Position numbers and translations under genes: made by a program. Below the pieces are notes generated by a model. It was given only the letters and a program-made list of their open reading frames with translations. It searched no databases and had not been told where the DNA came from. 64,000 nt of DNA, taken from positions 1 to 64,000 of the forward strand of contig NZ_CAJXTC010000030.1 of NCBI RefSeq assembly GCF_913060805.1. Reading direction: 5' to 3'. Shown here one piece after another: positions 25,114 to 33,538 of the stretch (within the stretch, counting starts at the first letter, position 1; every line of letters starts with the position of its first letter). The stretch is from an uncultured Draconibacterium sp. (GTDB lineage: Bacteria > Bacteroidota > Bacteroidia > Bacteroidales > Prolixibacteraceae).

Positions 25114-25752
25114 TTATTTTATTAGTTTCTCTTCAATACGAAATTCCTTTGCTTCAATACCATTGGTTTTTAGCGCCGATTTAAATCCTTCGTTCATCAT
25201 TCGTCCCAGGCGCATCGGCATGTCCAAAAGGGCAGGGTAGGTGGTTTTGTCATCGGGCTGATTATAAAAGTGCACACAACTTTTTACATCCGACGAAAGA
25301 TAAATGCGGCAGGCCATTGGTCGCGCATCATAAGCCATGCAGGTTTTGTCTTTTAATAAAGGGCATGCGTATTTGGCATTCATCAATTCATCGCCTTTTA
25401 AGTTTCCGAGCTTGGCTTGCTTTTGTTTTGCTTTTTCGGCTACTTCGGAAATCGTTTCAGCATCAAAAGATTTCTCAATAAACGCCTTTAAATAATTCAG
25501 CTCATAATCCAACGCAAAAACCGGTTGATGGCAACACCAGCTGCAGCCTCGTTTACAATCGATACTTTGATTTTGCTGCCGGGCATAAACAAATAACGAA
25601 TCAATCAATCTGTCGATGGCAGCATACATTTCTTTTAAAGATTGATGCAATACTTCCTGCTCCATGTTGGCCTCAACAGCTTTCATGGCCAGTTGGTGCC
25701 CATCGTGGAAAAAGGCTTTTTCGAGTTGTTCAAATTGCGGGTTGGTGTTCAT
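25114..25752 (-). CDS. YkgJ-family cysteine-cluster protein (212 aa)
   Basis: A member of the Fe-S/zinc CxxxCxxCC protein family. Cysteines: DCKRGCSWCCHQP (about 73-80), KYACPLLKDKTCMAYDARPMACRIY (about 130-155) and a later VKSCVHFY. These fit the family's metal-binding pattern. The role of the family is not established; some members are thought to be involved in protein maturation. ATG 25752 is preferred over TTG 25770. Eight bases separate it from the downstream TPR-like gene, so the two form one unit. Confidence 0.85.
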   Translation of the reverse strand: MNTNPQFEQLEKAFFHDGHQLAMKAVEANMEQEVLHQSLKEMYAAIDRLIDSLFVYARQQNQSIDCKRGCSWCCHQPVFALDYELNYLKAFIEKSFDAETISEVAEKAKQKQAKLGNLKGDELMNAKYACPLLKDKTCMAYDARPMACRIYLSSDVKSCVHFYNQPDDKTTYPALLDMPMRLGRMMNEGFKSALKTNGIEAKEFRIEEKLIK

Positions 25753-25853
25753 AAGATTAATTTTTATCAAGATACAAAAACAAAAAAGAATCTTCCCATA
25801 TGTAAGAAGATTCTCCTGATTTTTTGAACATTGTTTATTTGTCGGGCGACAGG

Positions 25854-26264
25854 TTAACTCATTTGCGTTACTTTTCTTTTATCAATAATTTTTAGTCGGA
25901 AAATAAACCAGATTATGCCCGTTACAAGAAACAGGAATAATGAGTATAAAGGAGCGACTAGTGATGCTTTTAATCCGCCGGCAACAAGTGTTGGAGAAAT
26001 GTCGCTAGTGGTTTCCAGAACTGAAAAGGCATTATACATACCCATTGTCCGATAAAGTAAGGAAAGAAGTAATCCAAGTCCTCCGATAAAAAGGATGGTA
26101 GTGTTCAGTTTTTCCAGTTTCCGGTAATCGCATTTTGTTGAGCGAATATTCTTTACGGCACGAACCGAAAAGATGATTACCAGAATCCACATCAGGTAAT
26201 GAAGAGTCATAAACCCCGGACCTCCATCCATAAAGTTTTGTTTTAATAAATCGGCTACTGACAT
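25854..26264 (-). CDS. MotA/TolQ/ExbB-like membrane protein (136 aa)
   Basis: Three membrane helices at about 20-38, 55-75 and 102-125. The helix two/three region matches the ExbB/TolQ pore: LGLLLSLLYRTMGMYNAFSVL and VAGGLKASLVAPLYSLFLFLV. The proton-channel core is kept but shortened, with a very small N-terminal and cytoplasmic region. No ExbD or TonB partner is adjacent. It follows the slipin gene in a three-gene unit. Whether it makes an ion channel or just a scaffold is open. Confidence 0.75.
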   Translation of the reverse strand: MSVADLLKQNFMDGGPGFMTLHYLMWILVIIFSVRAVKNIRSTKCDYRKLEKLNTTILFIGGLGLLLSLLYRTMGMYNAFSVLETTSDISPTLVAGGLKASLVAPLYSLFLFLVTGIIWFIFRLKIIDKRKVTQMS

Positions 26265-26295
26265 TGTTTTTGGTTTTAGTTGATGTTGAAATTAG

Positions 26296-27177
26296 TTATT
26301 GTTCATTGCTTTTGGCAAGCGAAACCAGGCCCCCCATCGCTCCAAGATTCATGGAGTCGAGTGCTGAGCTGGGAACGATTACCATCGATCCTTTTTCCTT
26401 GAGTCCTTCGAAAAGCATATTCATCCCACGCAGTTGAAGTGCCACCGGATTGTTGACATATTTTCGACTGGCCTCTTCAAATTTTACGGCTATTTCGGTT
26501 TCGGCCGTTCCCAGAATTACTCGGGCCTGGCGTTCGCGCTCTGCCTGCGCTTGTTTACTCATTGCATCGGCAAGTGTTTTCGGAATTACAACATCTTTTA
26601 TTCCTACCGTTTGACAAGTAATTCCCCAGGGATTTGTGTGTTCATCGAGTGTAACCTGAAGATCTCCTGCAATTTTTTCGCGGTTTTGAAGAAGATCGGC
26701 TAACTCATGTTTCCCGATAATTTCACGCAGTCCGGTTTGAGCAATATAACTAACTGCGCGTATATATTCCTGAACTTCCAATGCGGCTTTTTCGACGTCC
26801 CAAACAGTCCAGTAAACCACGGCATCTACATTTACCGGAACGGTATCTTTAGTCAATGTTTCTTCGGCTTTAAAATCGGTTACTCTGATTCGCTGGTCGA
26901 TGTAGCTATCTACTTTATCAATTATTGGAATAATAATAAAAAGACCCGGGCCGCGTAATCCGGTGAATTTTCCCATGCGCAGAACTACTGCTTTTTCCCA
27001 CTGGTCGGCAATGTGTATCGACGATGCGATTAAAAAGGAGGCCACTGCCAGCACGATTGTCAAAATGAGATCAAGATTTTGCACGTAGTAAAGTGTTGCG
27101 GTGCCGAGTAGTAATACAATGAGAATTGTGGCGGAAATCGGATTGAATATCCGAAGGTTTCTGGAAACAGATTTCAT
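26296..27177 (-). CDS. Slipin / SPFH-domain protein (293 aa)
   Basis: A stomatin-like membrane protein. Two N-terminal helices (about 15-33 and 35-53) are followed by an SPFH domain (WEKAVVLRMGKFTGLRGPGLFIIIPIIDKVDSYIDQRIR) and a coiled coil (QAQAERERQARVILGTAETEIAVKFEEAS). The final part ends ALDSMNLGAMG. Such proteins make membrane microdomains and rings. The NfeD partner that often accompanies slipins is not seen; an ExbB-like protein takes its place. It lies 18 bases after the GntR gene. Confidence 0.92.
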   Translation of the reverse strand: MKSVSRNLRIFNPISATILIVLLLGTATLYYVQNLDLILTIVLAVASFLIASSIHIADQWEKAVVLRMGKFTGLRGPGLFIIIPIIDKVDSYIDQRIRVTDFKAEETLTKDTVPVNVDAVVYWTVWDVEKAALEVQEYIRAVSYIAQTGLREIIGKHELADLLQNREKIAGDLQVTLDEHTNPWGITCQTVGIKDVVIPKTLADAMSKQAQAERERQARVILGTAETEIAVKFEEASRKYVNNPVALQLRGMNMLFEGLKEKGSMVIVPSSALDSMNLGAMGGLVSLAKSNEQ

Positions 27178-27195
27178 GACGTAAAAATTTAAAGG

Positions 27196-27579
27196 TTATT
27201 GTTTTTTGTGGTTTTTCATATTTTTTAGCTCGTCGATGAGGTCGTCGTTGGTGAAGCCGTAGCTTGATGCGATGGTGAGAAATTCGCGGCAAATGCTGTG
27301 CAATTTGTCGTGTTTTTGTTTGGGCGTGATAGTTAAGTCGGTATCGCCAATAAAAGTTCCCGACCCGAGATGAGTCTCAAGAATGTTTTGGATTTCAAGC
27401 TCCTTGTAGGCTTTTGAAACGGTATTCAGATTTACCTTCAACTCTACAGCAAGTGCACGCACTGTTGGCAGCTGTTCTCCCACACTAAGTTTTCCTGTCG
27501 CAATACCGAATTTTATCTGATCGATGATCTGTCGGTAAAACGGAACGCCCGCTTTTGGATCTAATTTGAAATCTATCAT
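27196..27579 (-). CDS. GntR-family transcriptional regulator, YtrA-like (127 aa)
   Basis: A short GntR protein: winged helix at 1-75 (FYRQIIDQIKFGIATGKLSVGEQLPTVRALAVELKVNLNTVSKAYKELE-type) and a short dimerisation tail of about 50 residues instead of a ligand domain. This is the YtrA subgroup, which usually precedes ABC transporters. Here it controls a slipin/ExbB-like operon and itself. A palindrome at 27604-27627, just upstream of its start, is the likely operator. Confidence 0.88.
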   Translation of the reverse strand: MIDFKLDPKAGVPFYRQIIDQIKFGIATGKLSVGEQLPTVRALAVELKVNLNTVSKAYKELEIQNILETHLGSGTFIGDTDLTITPKQKHDKLHSICREFLTIASSYGFTNDDLIDELKNMKNHKKQ

Positions 27580-27603
27580 CTTGAAATAATGTTATAAAAA
27601 TAC

Positions 27604-27627
27604 ATTGTAATACTACAATAGTACAAT
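27604..27627. promoter_or_regulatory. Candidate GntR operator
   Basis: TACTA CAA TAGTA is a perfect 5-bp inverted repeat (27611-27623) inside outer arms ATTGTA and TACAAT. It lies 25 bases upstream of the gntR start codon, where autorepression is expected. Confidence 0.5.
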
Positions 27628-27708
27628 AATATTTCAGAAATAGCATCATCTTATTGAATGTTGTTCAGCATAAGGGAGTTGCAGGCCTTGAAAATAAAGG
27701 AAAGAAAA

Positions 27709-29085
27709 TTATTTGCTACTTAGTTTTTCCAGTTTTAACCGTGAGAAATAATCTTTAGCTGCTCGTTTTACATGTGGCGAAAGCAACATAGTTGTAATAA
27801 CAGTAGGGAAAGCCATCAGTGCAAAAGCAATGTCGATTAAGCCAATGATCGTGCGCAAATTGGCAACGGCGCCCAGTAAAATTACGGCAACAAAAAGGTA
27901 GTTGTAAATGTGCTGGTATTTGGTTCCGGCAACAAAACCGAGGCATTTTACCCCGTAATATGGAAAAGCAAACATGGTTGACATGGAAAAGAAAATTACA
28001 CAAGTAGCCAGAATGTATTTTCCGTAAACCGGAATACTGGCATCAAAAGCCTGAGCGGTAAGTGTAATTCCATCGGCGCTGCTTACCTGCCATGTGTTGG
28101 TGATGATGATCGCCAGGGCGGTCATGGTACAAACAAGAATCGTATCGATAATCGGTCCCAACATGGCTACCAGACCTTCGCGGATCGGCTCGTTGGTTTT
28201 GGCGGCTCCGTGTGCCATTGGTGCAGTTCCCAATCCTGCTTCGTTCGAGAATGCAGCACGACGAACACCGGTAATGATAATTGCGCCGAGTGATCCGCCA
28301 AGAACAGCATTTCCGGTAAATGCATCCTCGAAAATTGTTTTAAACGCAGGAACAATTTCTGAAGAGTTGGAAAAGATAATGTATAAAACGGTAACTGTAT
28401 ATACCACCACCATGGTTGGCACCAGGCGGCCGGTAACTTTTCCAATTCGTTTAATTCCGCCGATAACAACCAATCCCACAAGAATGGAAATAACCACACC
28501 GGTTAAAATATTGGAGGTAAAGTTGCCCTCAATTCCATTGGGAACCAAAACCACATCGCGCACCATTTGTGTTAGCTGGTTGGCCTGAAAAAGTGGCGAA
28601 ACACCGATCATAGCCATAATGGCAAAAAATACGGCAATGGGCTTCCACTGTTTTCCCAACCCTTCGGTGATGTAGTACATGGGGCCACCCTGAATTTCGC
28701 CGGCATCGTCTTTTCCGCGGAACATAACGGCCAGCGAACAGGTAAAGAATTTGGTACTCACCCCCAGCAATGCCGACACCCACATCCAGAAGATGGCTCC
28801 CGGGCCGCCCATGGTAATCGCTACGGCAACACCACTAACGTTTCCCATTCCTACCGTACCGGCAAGGGCTGTTGAAAGTGCCTGGTAGTGCCGCAATTGA
28901 CCTGCTTCGTTCGGATCGTCATACTTTCCTGTTAAAATGGAAATGGCGTGACCAATGTAACGCAGTGGTGCCAAACGCGAATAAACCAAAAAGTAAAAAC
29001 CGCCACCAAGTAGCAAAATTAAAATAGGAGCTCCCCAAATGCCATCGGAGATTTTTATAATGAGTTCACCAATATTTTCAAACAT
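27709..29085 (-). CDS. Sodium:alanine symporter, AGCS family (458 aa)
   Basis: Na+-coupled amino acid uptake in the inner membrane. About eleven helices. Family signatures: GAPILILLLGGGFYFL, RHYQALSTALAGTVGMGNVSGVA with the conserved N-x-x-G, MWVSALLGVSTKFFTC, YYITEGLG and RAAFSNEAGLGTAPMAHGAAKT. The length is normal. ATG 29085 is used; TTG 29112 would add nine residues. It is a single gene, divergent from the four-paralogue operon at 29269. Confidence 0.93.
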   Translation of the reverse strand: MFENIGELIIKISDGIWGAPILILLLGGGFYFLVYSRLAPLRYIGHAISILTGKYDDPNEAGQLRHYQALSTALAGTVGMGNVSGVAVAITMGGPGAIFWMWVSALLGVSTKFFTCSLAVMFRGKDDAGEIQGGPMYYITEGLGKQWKPIAVFFAIMAMIGVSPLFQANQLTQMVRDVVLVPNGIEGNFTSNILTGVVISILVGLVVIGGIKRIGKVTGRLVPTMVVVYTVTVLYIIFSNSSEIVPAFKTIFEDAFTGNAVLGGSLGAIIITGVRRAAFSNEAGLGTAPMAHGAAKTNEPIREGLVAMLGPIIDTILVCTMTALAIIITNTWQVSSADGITLTAQAFDASIPVYGKYILATCVIFFSMSTMFAFPYYGVKCLGFVAGTKYQHIYNYLFVAVILLGAVANLRTIIGLIDIAFALMAFPTVITTMLLSPHVKRAAKDYFSRLKLEKLSSK

Positions 29086-29199
29086 TCCGCTAAGAAATGT
29101 AAAACTTATCAATTATCAAACAGCAGAATGAAAGATAAAAGTCATGTTTTGTGATAAAATGATTGAAATACTATTGGGCATAAAGATGTTGTAAAAAAT

Positions 29200-29264
29200 G
29201 TAAAGAATACTTGACTTTTAAGGAAATGTAAAGTATGTTTGTCATATTGAACAGTAAAGTTTAC
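29200..29264 (+). promoter_or_regulatory. Promoter with repeated GTAAAG boxes ahead of the four-paralogue operon
   Basis: A -7 box TATGTTTG (29234-29241) and TTG at 29211 about 20 bases before it fit the Bacteroidota promoter pattern. GTAAAG occurs three times (29200, 29228, 29254), at spacings of 28 and 26 bases. The third copy extends to a perfect palindrome GTAAA G TTTAC (29254-29264), five bases before the ATG. These boxes are candidates for the XRE regulator encoded at the operon end. Confidence 0.55.
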
Positions 29265-29268
29265 ACTA

Positions 29269-29766
29269 ATGAGTATTGAAGAGTATATATACACAGGTGC
29301 ATTTTTTCTTTATCTGGGATTATCAAGTTTCTTGGTACGACGAAAAGCCTTTGCCAGCGATATAATGAGTATGAAACTTCGGTTTTTTCCTTATCTATTT
29401 AAGTGGATTGGAATAATTTTATGTGTGTTAATTCTTGCATTTGGAATAGTTTATTGGAACAAATATGAATACAGTAAAGAATTAACATTTTACTTCCTTA
29501 ATATTGGATTGTTTTTTATTGTTTTTTCAAAAGAAAGAATAGAGGATGAGTTCATTCATCAAATCAGATTAAAAGCGTTAATTGTTAGTTCTATAGGAAC
29601 TATAGCAGTTTTTGGAGGCCTTTTCCCAATGTATTTATTTTTAATTTTTGATATTCAACCATGGATAGCACGAGTCTCTGGCCTTATAATTATTACTTAT
29701 ATTCTGACGGTATACCTTTTTTACTTCTATTACGCGAAGCTTGCCTCAAATAACAGTAACGATTAA
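29269..29766 (+). CDS. Five-helix membrane protein, paralogue 1 of 4 (165 aa)
   Basis: Helices at about 8-23, 43-62, 70-86, 106-127 and 131-155. The cytoplasmic signature is FSKERIEDEFIHQIRLKA (86-103), shared in form with three following genes. A second shared motif sits before helix 2 (FFPYLFKWIGI). The first gene behind the promoter at 29200-29264. I do not know a function for this family; related single copies in Bacteroidota often lie beside an XRE regulator. No enzymatic residues stand out. Confidence 0.82.
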   Translation: MSIEEYIYTGAFFLYLGLSSFLVRRKAFASDIMSMKLRFFPYLFKWIGIILCVLILAFGIVYWNKYEYSKELTFYFLNIGLFFIVFSKERIEDEFIHQIRLKALIVSSIGTIAVFGGLFPMYLFLIFDIQPWIARVSGLIIITYILTVYLFYFYYAKLASNNSND

Positions 29767-29776
29767 TCTTATAATT

Positions 29777-30259
29777 ATGGAAGCCTACAGCATAATCGTT
29801 TTTTGTATTTACATCGGATTACTTTATTACATCATTCCATCCTCCGCTTTAAATTTTGATTTATATGAGCGTAAATTTCGATTGTTACCTCACTGGTTTA
29901 AACCGGCGGCCTTAATCTTTGCGGTTGTTGCTTTATTGGCAATATTCATTTTTCAAAACTCAATAGTAAACAAGAATGAAATGATAATTTCAGTTTTTAA
30001 CCTTGCATTATTCTTAGTGTTCTTCTCGAAACAAAAGACAGAAGATGAATTCTCGGAACAAGTTAGGTTTAAAGCCTTTTCCTATTCGTTTGTAGGTTTT
30101 GTTGCCATGTGTTGTGCATTAGGGGCTTCACAAATTAATGATTCCGGTAACAGAGACTGGAGTAATTTTATCATTCAGGCATTTATAGGAGGAGGATTGC
30201 TAATTGCCACACTCTACTTTTATTTTACCCTTTATAAACTGAGAAAAGAAAATAATTAA
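29777..30259 (+). CDS. Five-helix membrane protein, paralogue 2 of 4 (160 aa)
   Basis: Same plan as paralogue 1: five helices, LLPHWFKPAAL before helix 2 and FSKQKTEDEFSEQVRFKA after helix 3. The start is ATG 29777, ten bases after the previous stop; the longer frame from a TTG at 29741 would overlap the first gene and lacks support. It is the copy with the most alanine-rich helix 2 and the glycine-rich helix 5 (IQAFIGGGLLIATLYFYF). Sequence identity to the others is low outside the two motifs. Confidence 0.82.
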   Translation: MEAYSIIVFCIYIGLLYYIIPSSALNFDLYERKFRLLPHWFKPAALIFAVVALLAIFIFQNSIVNKNEMIISVFNLALFLVFFSKQKTEDEFSEQVRFKAFSYSFVGFVAMCCALGASQINDSGNRDWSNFIIQAFIGGGLLIATLYFYFTLYKLRKENN

Positions 30260-30261
30260 TT

Positions 30262-30750
30262 ATGAATGCAATATTAGGAACAATCATTATCATTAGTTAT
30301 TTGGTGATATTAGTACGAATGCTTCCGGTAGCAAAAAGTAATATGGATGTTTTTGAACGTATCCCTTTATTGTTACCCTTTTGGTGGAAATTTGTTGGAA
30401 TCGGGTGGCTTCTTTTTGTTTTTGGTTATTCTTTATATCAAGGTGATTTTAATCCCAGTACAAGTACCTTTCTACTTTCAGGGATGTATTTTGGTTTGAT
30501 ACAGATTTCTTTTTCAAAAGAAAAAAATGAAGATGAGTTTGCCGAACAGACAAGAACAAAAGCGATGTTTCTTTCAGTAATTTCCTTGTTTATGCTTGTC
30601 GGAATCTACTCTGCTTATGAAATTATTGAACCAAACTCATTTTCAGAGAACTCGTTTACCTGGTTTATGATGTTGTTAAATGCGACCCTAATCGTGTATC
30701 TTGGTTACTTCCATTTCACAAAATACCGATCACTTAAAAATCAGAATTAA
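30262..30750 (+). CDS. Five-helix membrane protein, paralogue 3 of 4 (162 aa)
   Basis: Helix pattern as in paralogues 1 and 2. Shared motifs read LLPFWWKFVGI and FSKEKNEDEFAEQTRTKA. The gene begins two bases after its neighbour's stop. The middle loop between helices 2 and 3 contains NPSTSTF and is the most polar of the four. As the motif EDEF and an Arg/Lys follow the same helix in all four copies, that cytoplasmic segment is likely the working surface. Confidence 0.82.
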   Translation: MNAILGTIIIISYLVILVRMLPVAKSNMDVFERIPLLLPFWWKFVGIGWLLFVFGYSLYQGDFNPSTSTFLLSGMYFGLIQISFSKEKNEDEFAEQTRTKAMFLSVISLFMLVGIYSAYEIIEPNSFSENSFTWFMMLLNATLIVYLGYFHFTKYRSLKNQN

Positions 30751-30752
30751 TT

Positions 30753-31238
30753 ATGGATACAAAACTATTACAAACACTATTGTTCGTAGTTTTCATTCTC
30801 TCTCTCGGACTATTTTCATTGCTTTTTAAAGAAAAGAATGAAGAGGCGGTGTTTAAGAAACTCAAATTACTTCCGCGATGGTTTAAATTTATTGGATTGG
30901 TAATTATTCTCTGTTCGGTTTCTTTGCCATGGATTTTTCAACGCTTATTGGTTGATGGGACTAACCATTTGGGAATGATATATGTAAATTTTGGATTGTC
31001 TGTTATCTGTTTTTCGAGAGACAAGGTTGAAGACGAAATGTCAAACCTTATAAGGCTAAAATCATTTTATCGTAGTTTTGTGGCAGGGATTGTAGGATTC
31101 TTTTTTCTAACCTGGATGGAAAATAGGGTTTCAGATGGTTTTAGTCAACTTTCAGCGGACACATTACTGGGAACTATTTTAGGAATATACTTAGTGAGTT
31201 ATTACGTTACAAAATCAAAAATACGAAGTGCAGAATAG
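30753..31238 (+). CDS. Five-helix membrane protein, paralogue 4 of 4 (161 aa)
   Basis: Most divergent copy: LLPRWFKFIGL before helix 2 and FSRDKVEDEMSNLIRLKS after helix 3, with EDEM in place of EDEF. It starts two bases after paralogue 3, and its end overlaps the XRE gene by 11 bases, so the regulator is translated from the same message. An N-terminal extra KEKNEEAVFKK links helix 1 and 2. Confidence 0.82.
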   Translation: MDTKLLQTLLFVVFILSLGLFSLLFKEKNEEAVFKKLKLLPRWFKFIGLVIILCSVSLPWIFQRLLVDGTNHLGMIYVNFGLSVICFSRDKVEDEMSNLIRLKSFYRSFVAGIVGFFFLTWMENRVSDGFSQLSADTLLGTILGIYLVSYYVTKSKIRSAE

Positions 31239-31428
31239 GCTTAAAATAGAACGTGCAATTAAAAACCTCACACAAGACGATCTGGCAAAATTAATTGGTG
31301 TTTCGCGCCAAACCATTAATTCGATCGAAAAGGGTAGGTATGTGCCGTCAACAGTTTTAGCCCTAAAAATCTCGAAAATATTTGAAAAGCCGGTGAATGA
31401 AATCTTTGAGTTGGATAATTCAGATTGA
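31228..31428 (+). CDS. Small XRE-family helix-turn-helix regulator (66 aa)
   Basis: A single HTH_3 domain (YozG-like): LTQDDLAKLIGVSRQTINSIEKGRYVPSTVLALKISKIFEKPVNEIFEL. No other domain. The start codon GTG 31228 overlaps the end of the fourth membrane gene by 11 bases. Small XRE proteins of this type sit next to membrane proteins in many bacteria and usually repress their own operon. The GTAAAG boxes at 29200-29264 are the obvious candidate target. Confidence 0.9.
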   Translation: MQNRLKIERAIKNLTQDDLAKLIGVSRQTINSIEKGRYVPSTVLALKISKIFEKPVNEIFELDNSD

Positions 31429-31439
31429 AAACATTTCTT

Positions 31440-31510
31440 TCAGATTACGCGGATTACGCAGAATCTTGTAGGAGACCTATCTGCGAAAATCAGCGTAATC
31501 TGCGAGAACG
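31440..31510. repeat. Dispersed repeat, family C copy 1
   Basis: The arms AGATTACGCGGATTACGCAG and CTGCGAAAATCAGCGTAATC pair imperfectly around a short centre, giving a long hairpin. A related copy is at 46301-46360. It stands between converging genes and could work as a terminator. Confidence 0.65.
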
Positions 31511-31514
31511 GTTC

Positions 31515-32348
31515 TTATTTCAACTGCAGTTGCACAAAAACCGGTAAATGGTCAGACGGCGACCGGCCTTCTTTGGTATCGCTGATGGCTGCGTATTCCA
31601 GCACCTTAATTTTGTTGTTCACAAAAATGTAATCGATGCGGTTATCGCCTTCGCTGCCCGGTTTAAAACCGTTGTAAGTTCCAACAGGTCCGTACGGTGC
31701 TTCCTTGGTAACTTCGCGGCTGTCGCTCATGTAACCTTTTATCAGTGCTATTGGTTCTGAATCCGGTCTTAAGTTAAAATCGCCTGTTAAAATTACCGGC
31801 AAACCCGATCCCGCTGTAAATTCTTCCATTTTCTCATGAATCAGTTTTGCTGAATTTTTTCGGGCTTCCACACCCACGTGGTCAAAATGGGTGTTAAAAA
31901 CGAAGAATTTCTTTCCGGTAACTTTCGATTTAAATTTTCCCCATGTAACAATTCGGTTACAGGCTGCATCCCAACCCAGTCCCGGTTCTTCGCAATTTTC
32001 CGATAACCAGAAGTGTCCTTTTTCTTCCAGAATCAATTTTTTCGGATTGTAGAAGATTGGCATAAATTCGCCGGCTTTATCACCATCGTCGCGGCCAACG
32101 CCAAACCATTTGTATTCGGGCAAACCTTTTTCAATGTCTAAAAGCTGACCGTATAAGGCTTCCTGTAAACCAAAAACATCGGGATCGTAAAAATGCAATA
32201 AGCCATTCACCATTTCAATACGGTTTGGCCAGGCATTCACGCCATCGCTAGCCGTATTCATTCGGATATTAAAGGTCATTACATTCATTTGCTGTGCAAA
32301 TAATATTGTTGGGAAGATTAAAAGTAGTCCTAAAATTAATCGTTTCAT
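31515..32348 (-). CDS. Exported endonuclease/exonuclease/phosphatase family protein (277 aa)
   Basis: A signal peptide (1-18, ending ILFAQ) precedes an EEP-fold metal-dependent phosphodiesterase. Motifs: MTFNIRMNTASDGVNAW, GLQEAL with the metal-binding Glu, FNTHFDHVG, ILTGDFNLRPDSEP and IDYIFV...PSDHLPVFV with the final Asp-His. The active-site residues are all present. Exported members act on nucleic acids, sphingomyelin or inositol phosphates; the substrate is not seen. It overlaps the next gene by four bases, so both are co-transcribed. Confidence 0.9.
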   Translation of the reverse strand: MKRLILGLLLIFPTILFAQQMNVMTFNIRMNTASDGVNAWPNRIEMVNGLLHFYDPDVFGLQEALYGQLLDIEKGLPEYKWFGVGRDDGDKAGEFMPIFYNPKKLILEEKGHFWLSENCEEPGLGWDAACNRIVTWGKFKSKVTGKKFFVFNTHFDHVGVEARKNSAKLIHEKMEEFTAGSGLPVILTGDFNLRPDSEPIALIKGYMSDSREVTKEAPYGPVGTYNGFKPGSEGDNRIDYIFVNNKIKVLEYAAISDTKEGRSPSDHLPVFVQLQLK

Positions 32349-33304
32349 TCTGAACAGAAATTATAAGTGGTGTATTTATCCGTGTTTTGTTTTCCTTCAA
32401 TGATTGTTTCGCGTTGCTCATCTTTCTTGTCGATGGCAAAATCCTTACAAAATTCAATAATCTCATCGAAATAATCCGTAATCGGTGTGATGTTTATTTC
32501 GTGACCGGCGCCGCAAGTTGTGTGCAACCAGTAAGGAGCGTCCAATTGCTCCATTTTTTCTGCAATAGTGTACGATCCGTGCAACAACCAGTAACCTTTG
32601 GCATCCTCATCGCAATAATGATGCGGAGCAGTTCCGTAAGGCACAAGGTTATCATCTGTTCCGTGGAATAACAGCGATGGGATTGCCGATTCATCGTACA
32701 ACGCCGTGGTATCGGGAATGGCTCCGGCCATGCCAATTACACCTACAAATGAAACCGGACCCGAGTCCAAACCATAACAATAAGGAGGCTGGTAAGCGGT
32801 GTACAACGCAGCTTCGGCTCCTGCACTACTTCCCGACAGAATAATCTGTTGTGGATTAATGGCATACTGATGACGGTTCTCGATAAGAAAATAAGCGGCA
32901 TCCAGTAAATCTTCATTGGCGGCATAAATGGTGTTCAGTTTTTCGGTAGCAGGGCAATCGCAACCAAAACCTTCTGGTTTTCCTTTGCGCGTTAAACGGT
33001 ACGAAATGGAAGCCACCACATAACCGTAATTAGCCAGTCGGGTGCAAAATGTTTTAATATTCTCTCCGTCTCTTTCGCCACCGCTAAAACCGCCGCCGTG
33101 CACATAAATAATCGTGGCACGTTCCTGCTCGTAATCGTTTTGCGGAAGGTAAATATCCATGTCCAGATTTTCGCCATCCTTGGTCGCGTAAGTAGCTGTT
33201 TCTACCCGTATTTCATCAAACAAGTCGGCTGTATATCGCTCCTGGGCAATCGAAATGCCAACCAGGAAGAACAACAGAACAACGAGGCTTAACTTTTTAT
33301 GCAT
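32345..33304 (-). CDS. Exported alpha/beta-hydrolase esterase (319 aa)
   Basis: Signal peptide (1-20, ending SIAQ), then an HSL/carboxylesterase-like hydrolase: oxyanion region YVHGGGFSGGERDG, nucleophile ILSGSSAGAEAAL (Ser about 163), acid Asp in LLFHGTDDNLVPYG, and His in CGAGHEI. The triad is complete. Cysteines CDC at about 118 and others may form disulfides outside the cell. Co-transcribed with the EEP protein; the pair may release and dephosphorylate a nutrient, but this is a guess. Confidence 0.88.
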   Translation of the reverse strand: MHKKLSLVVLLFFLVGISIAQERYTADLFDEIRVETATYATKDGENLDMDIYLPQNDYEQERATIIYVHGGGFSGGERDGENIKTFCTRLANYGYVVASISYRLTRKGKPEGFGCDCPATEKLNTIYAANEDLLDAAYFLIENRHQYAINPQQIILSGSSAGAEAALYTAYQPPYCYGLDSGPVSFVGVIGMAGAIPDTTALYDESAIPSLLFHGTDDNLVPYGTAPHHYCDEDAKGYWLLHGSYTIAEKMEQLDAPYWLHTTCGAGHEINITPITDYFDEIIEFCKDFAIDKKDEQRETIIEGKQNTDKYTTYNFCSE

Positions 33305-33538
33305 AAAATTTTTTGTGTGAATATAAGATATCTCAGACTTCCATCAAAAGAAAATGGAACCCAAAATTGAGCTCCATTTCTTAAGGTTAACTTTATCAGT
33401 TTCCTTATTTTTTATCTTCCTGATTTCGATAAGAAATGTGCAAACAGTATACCACAATCTTTAATGTGCAAGTATTCAGAGGTGTAGCATTTTTATAATG
33501 CTGAAGGAGTACTTCATTTTGGGACAATATTCCCTCAG

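Noticed and set aside
29269-31428. A classical toxin-antitoxin system
   Set aside because: Four large membrane paralogues and an XRE regulator, but no known toxin fold; the regulator alone is not evidence.
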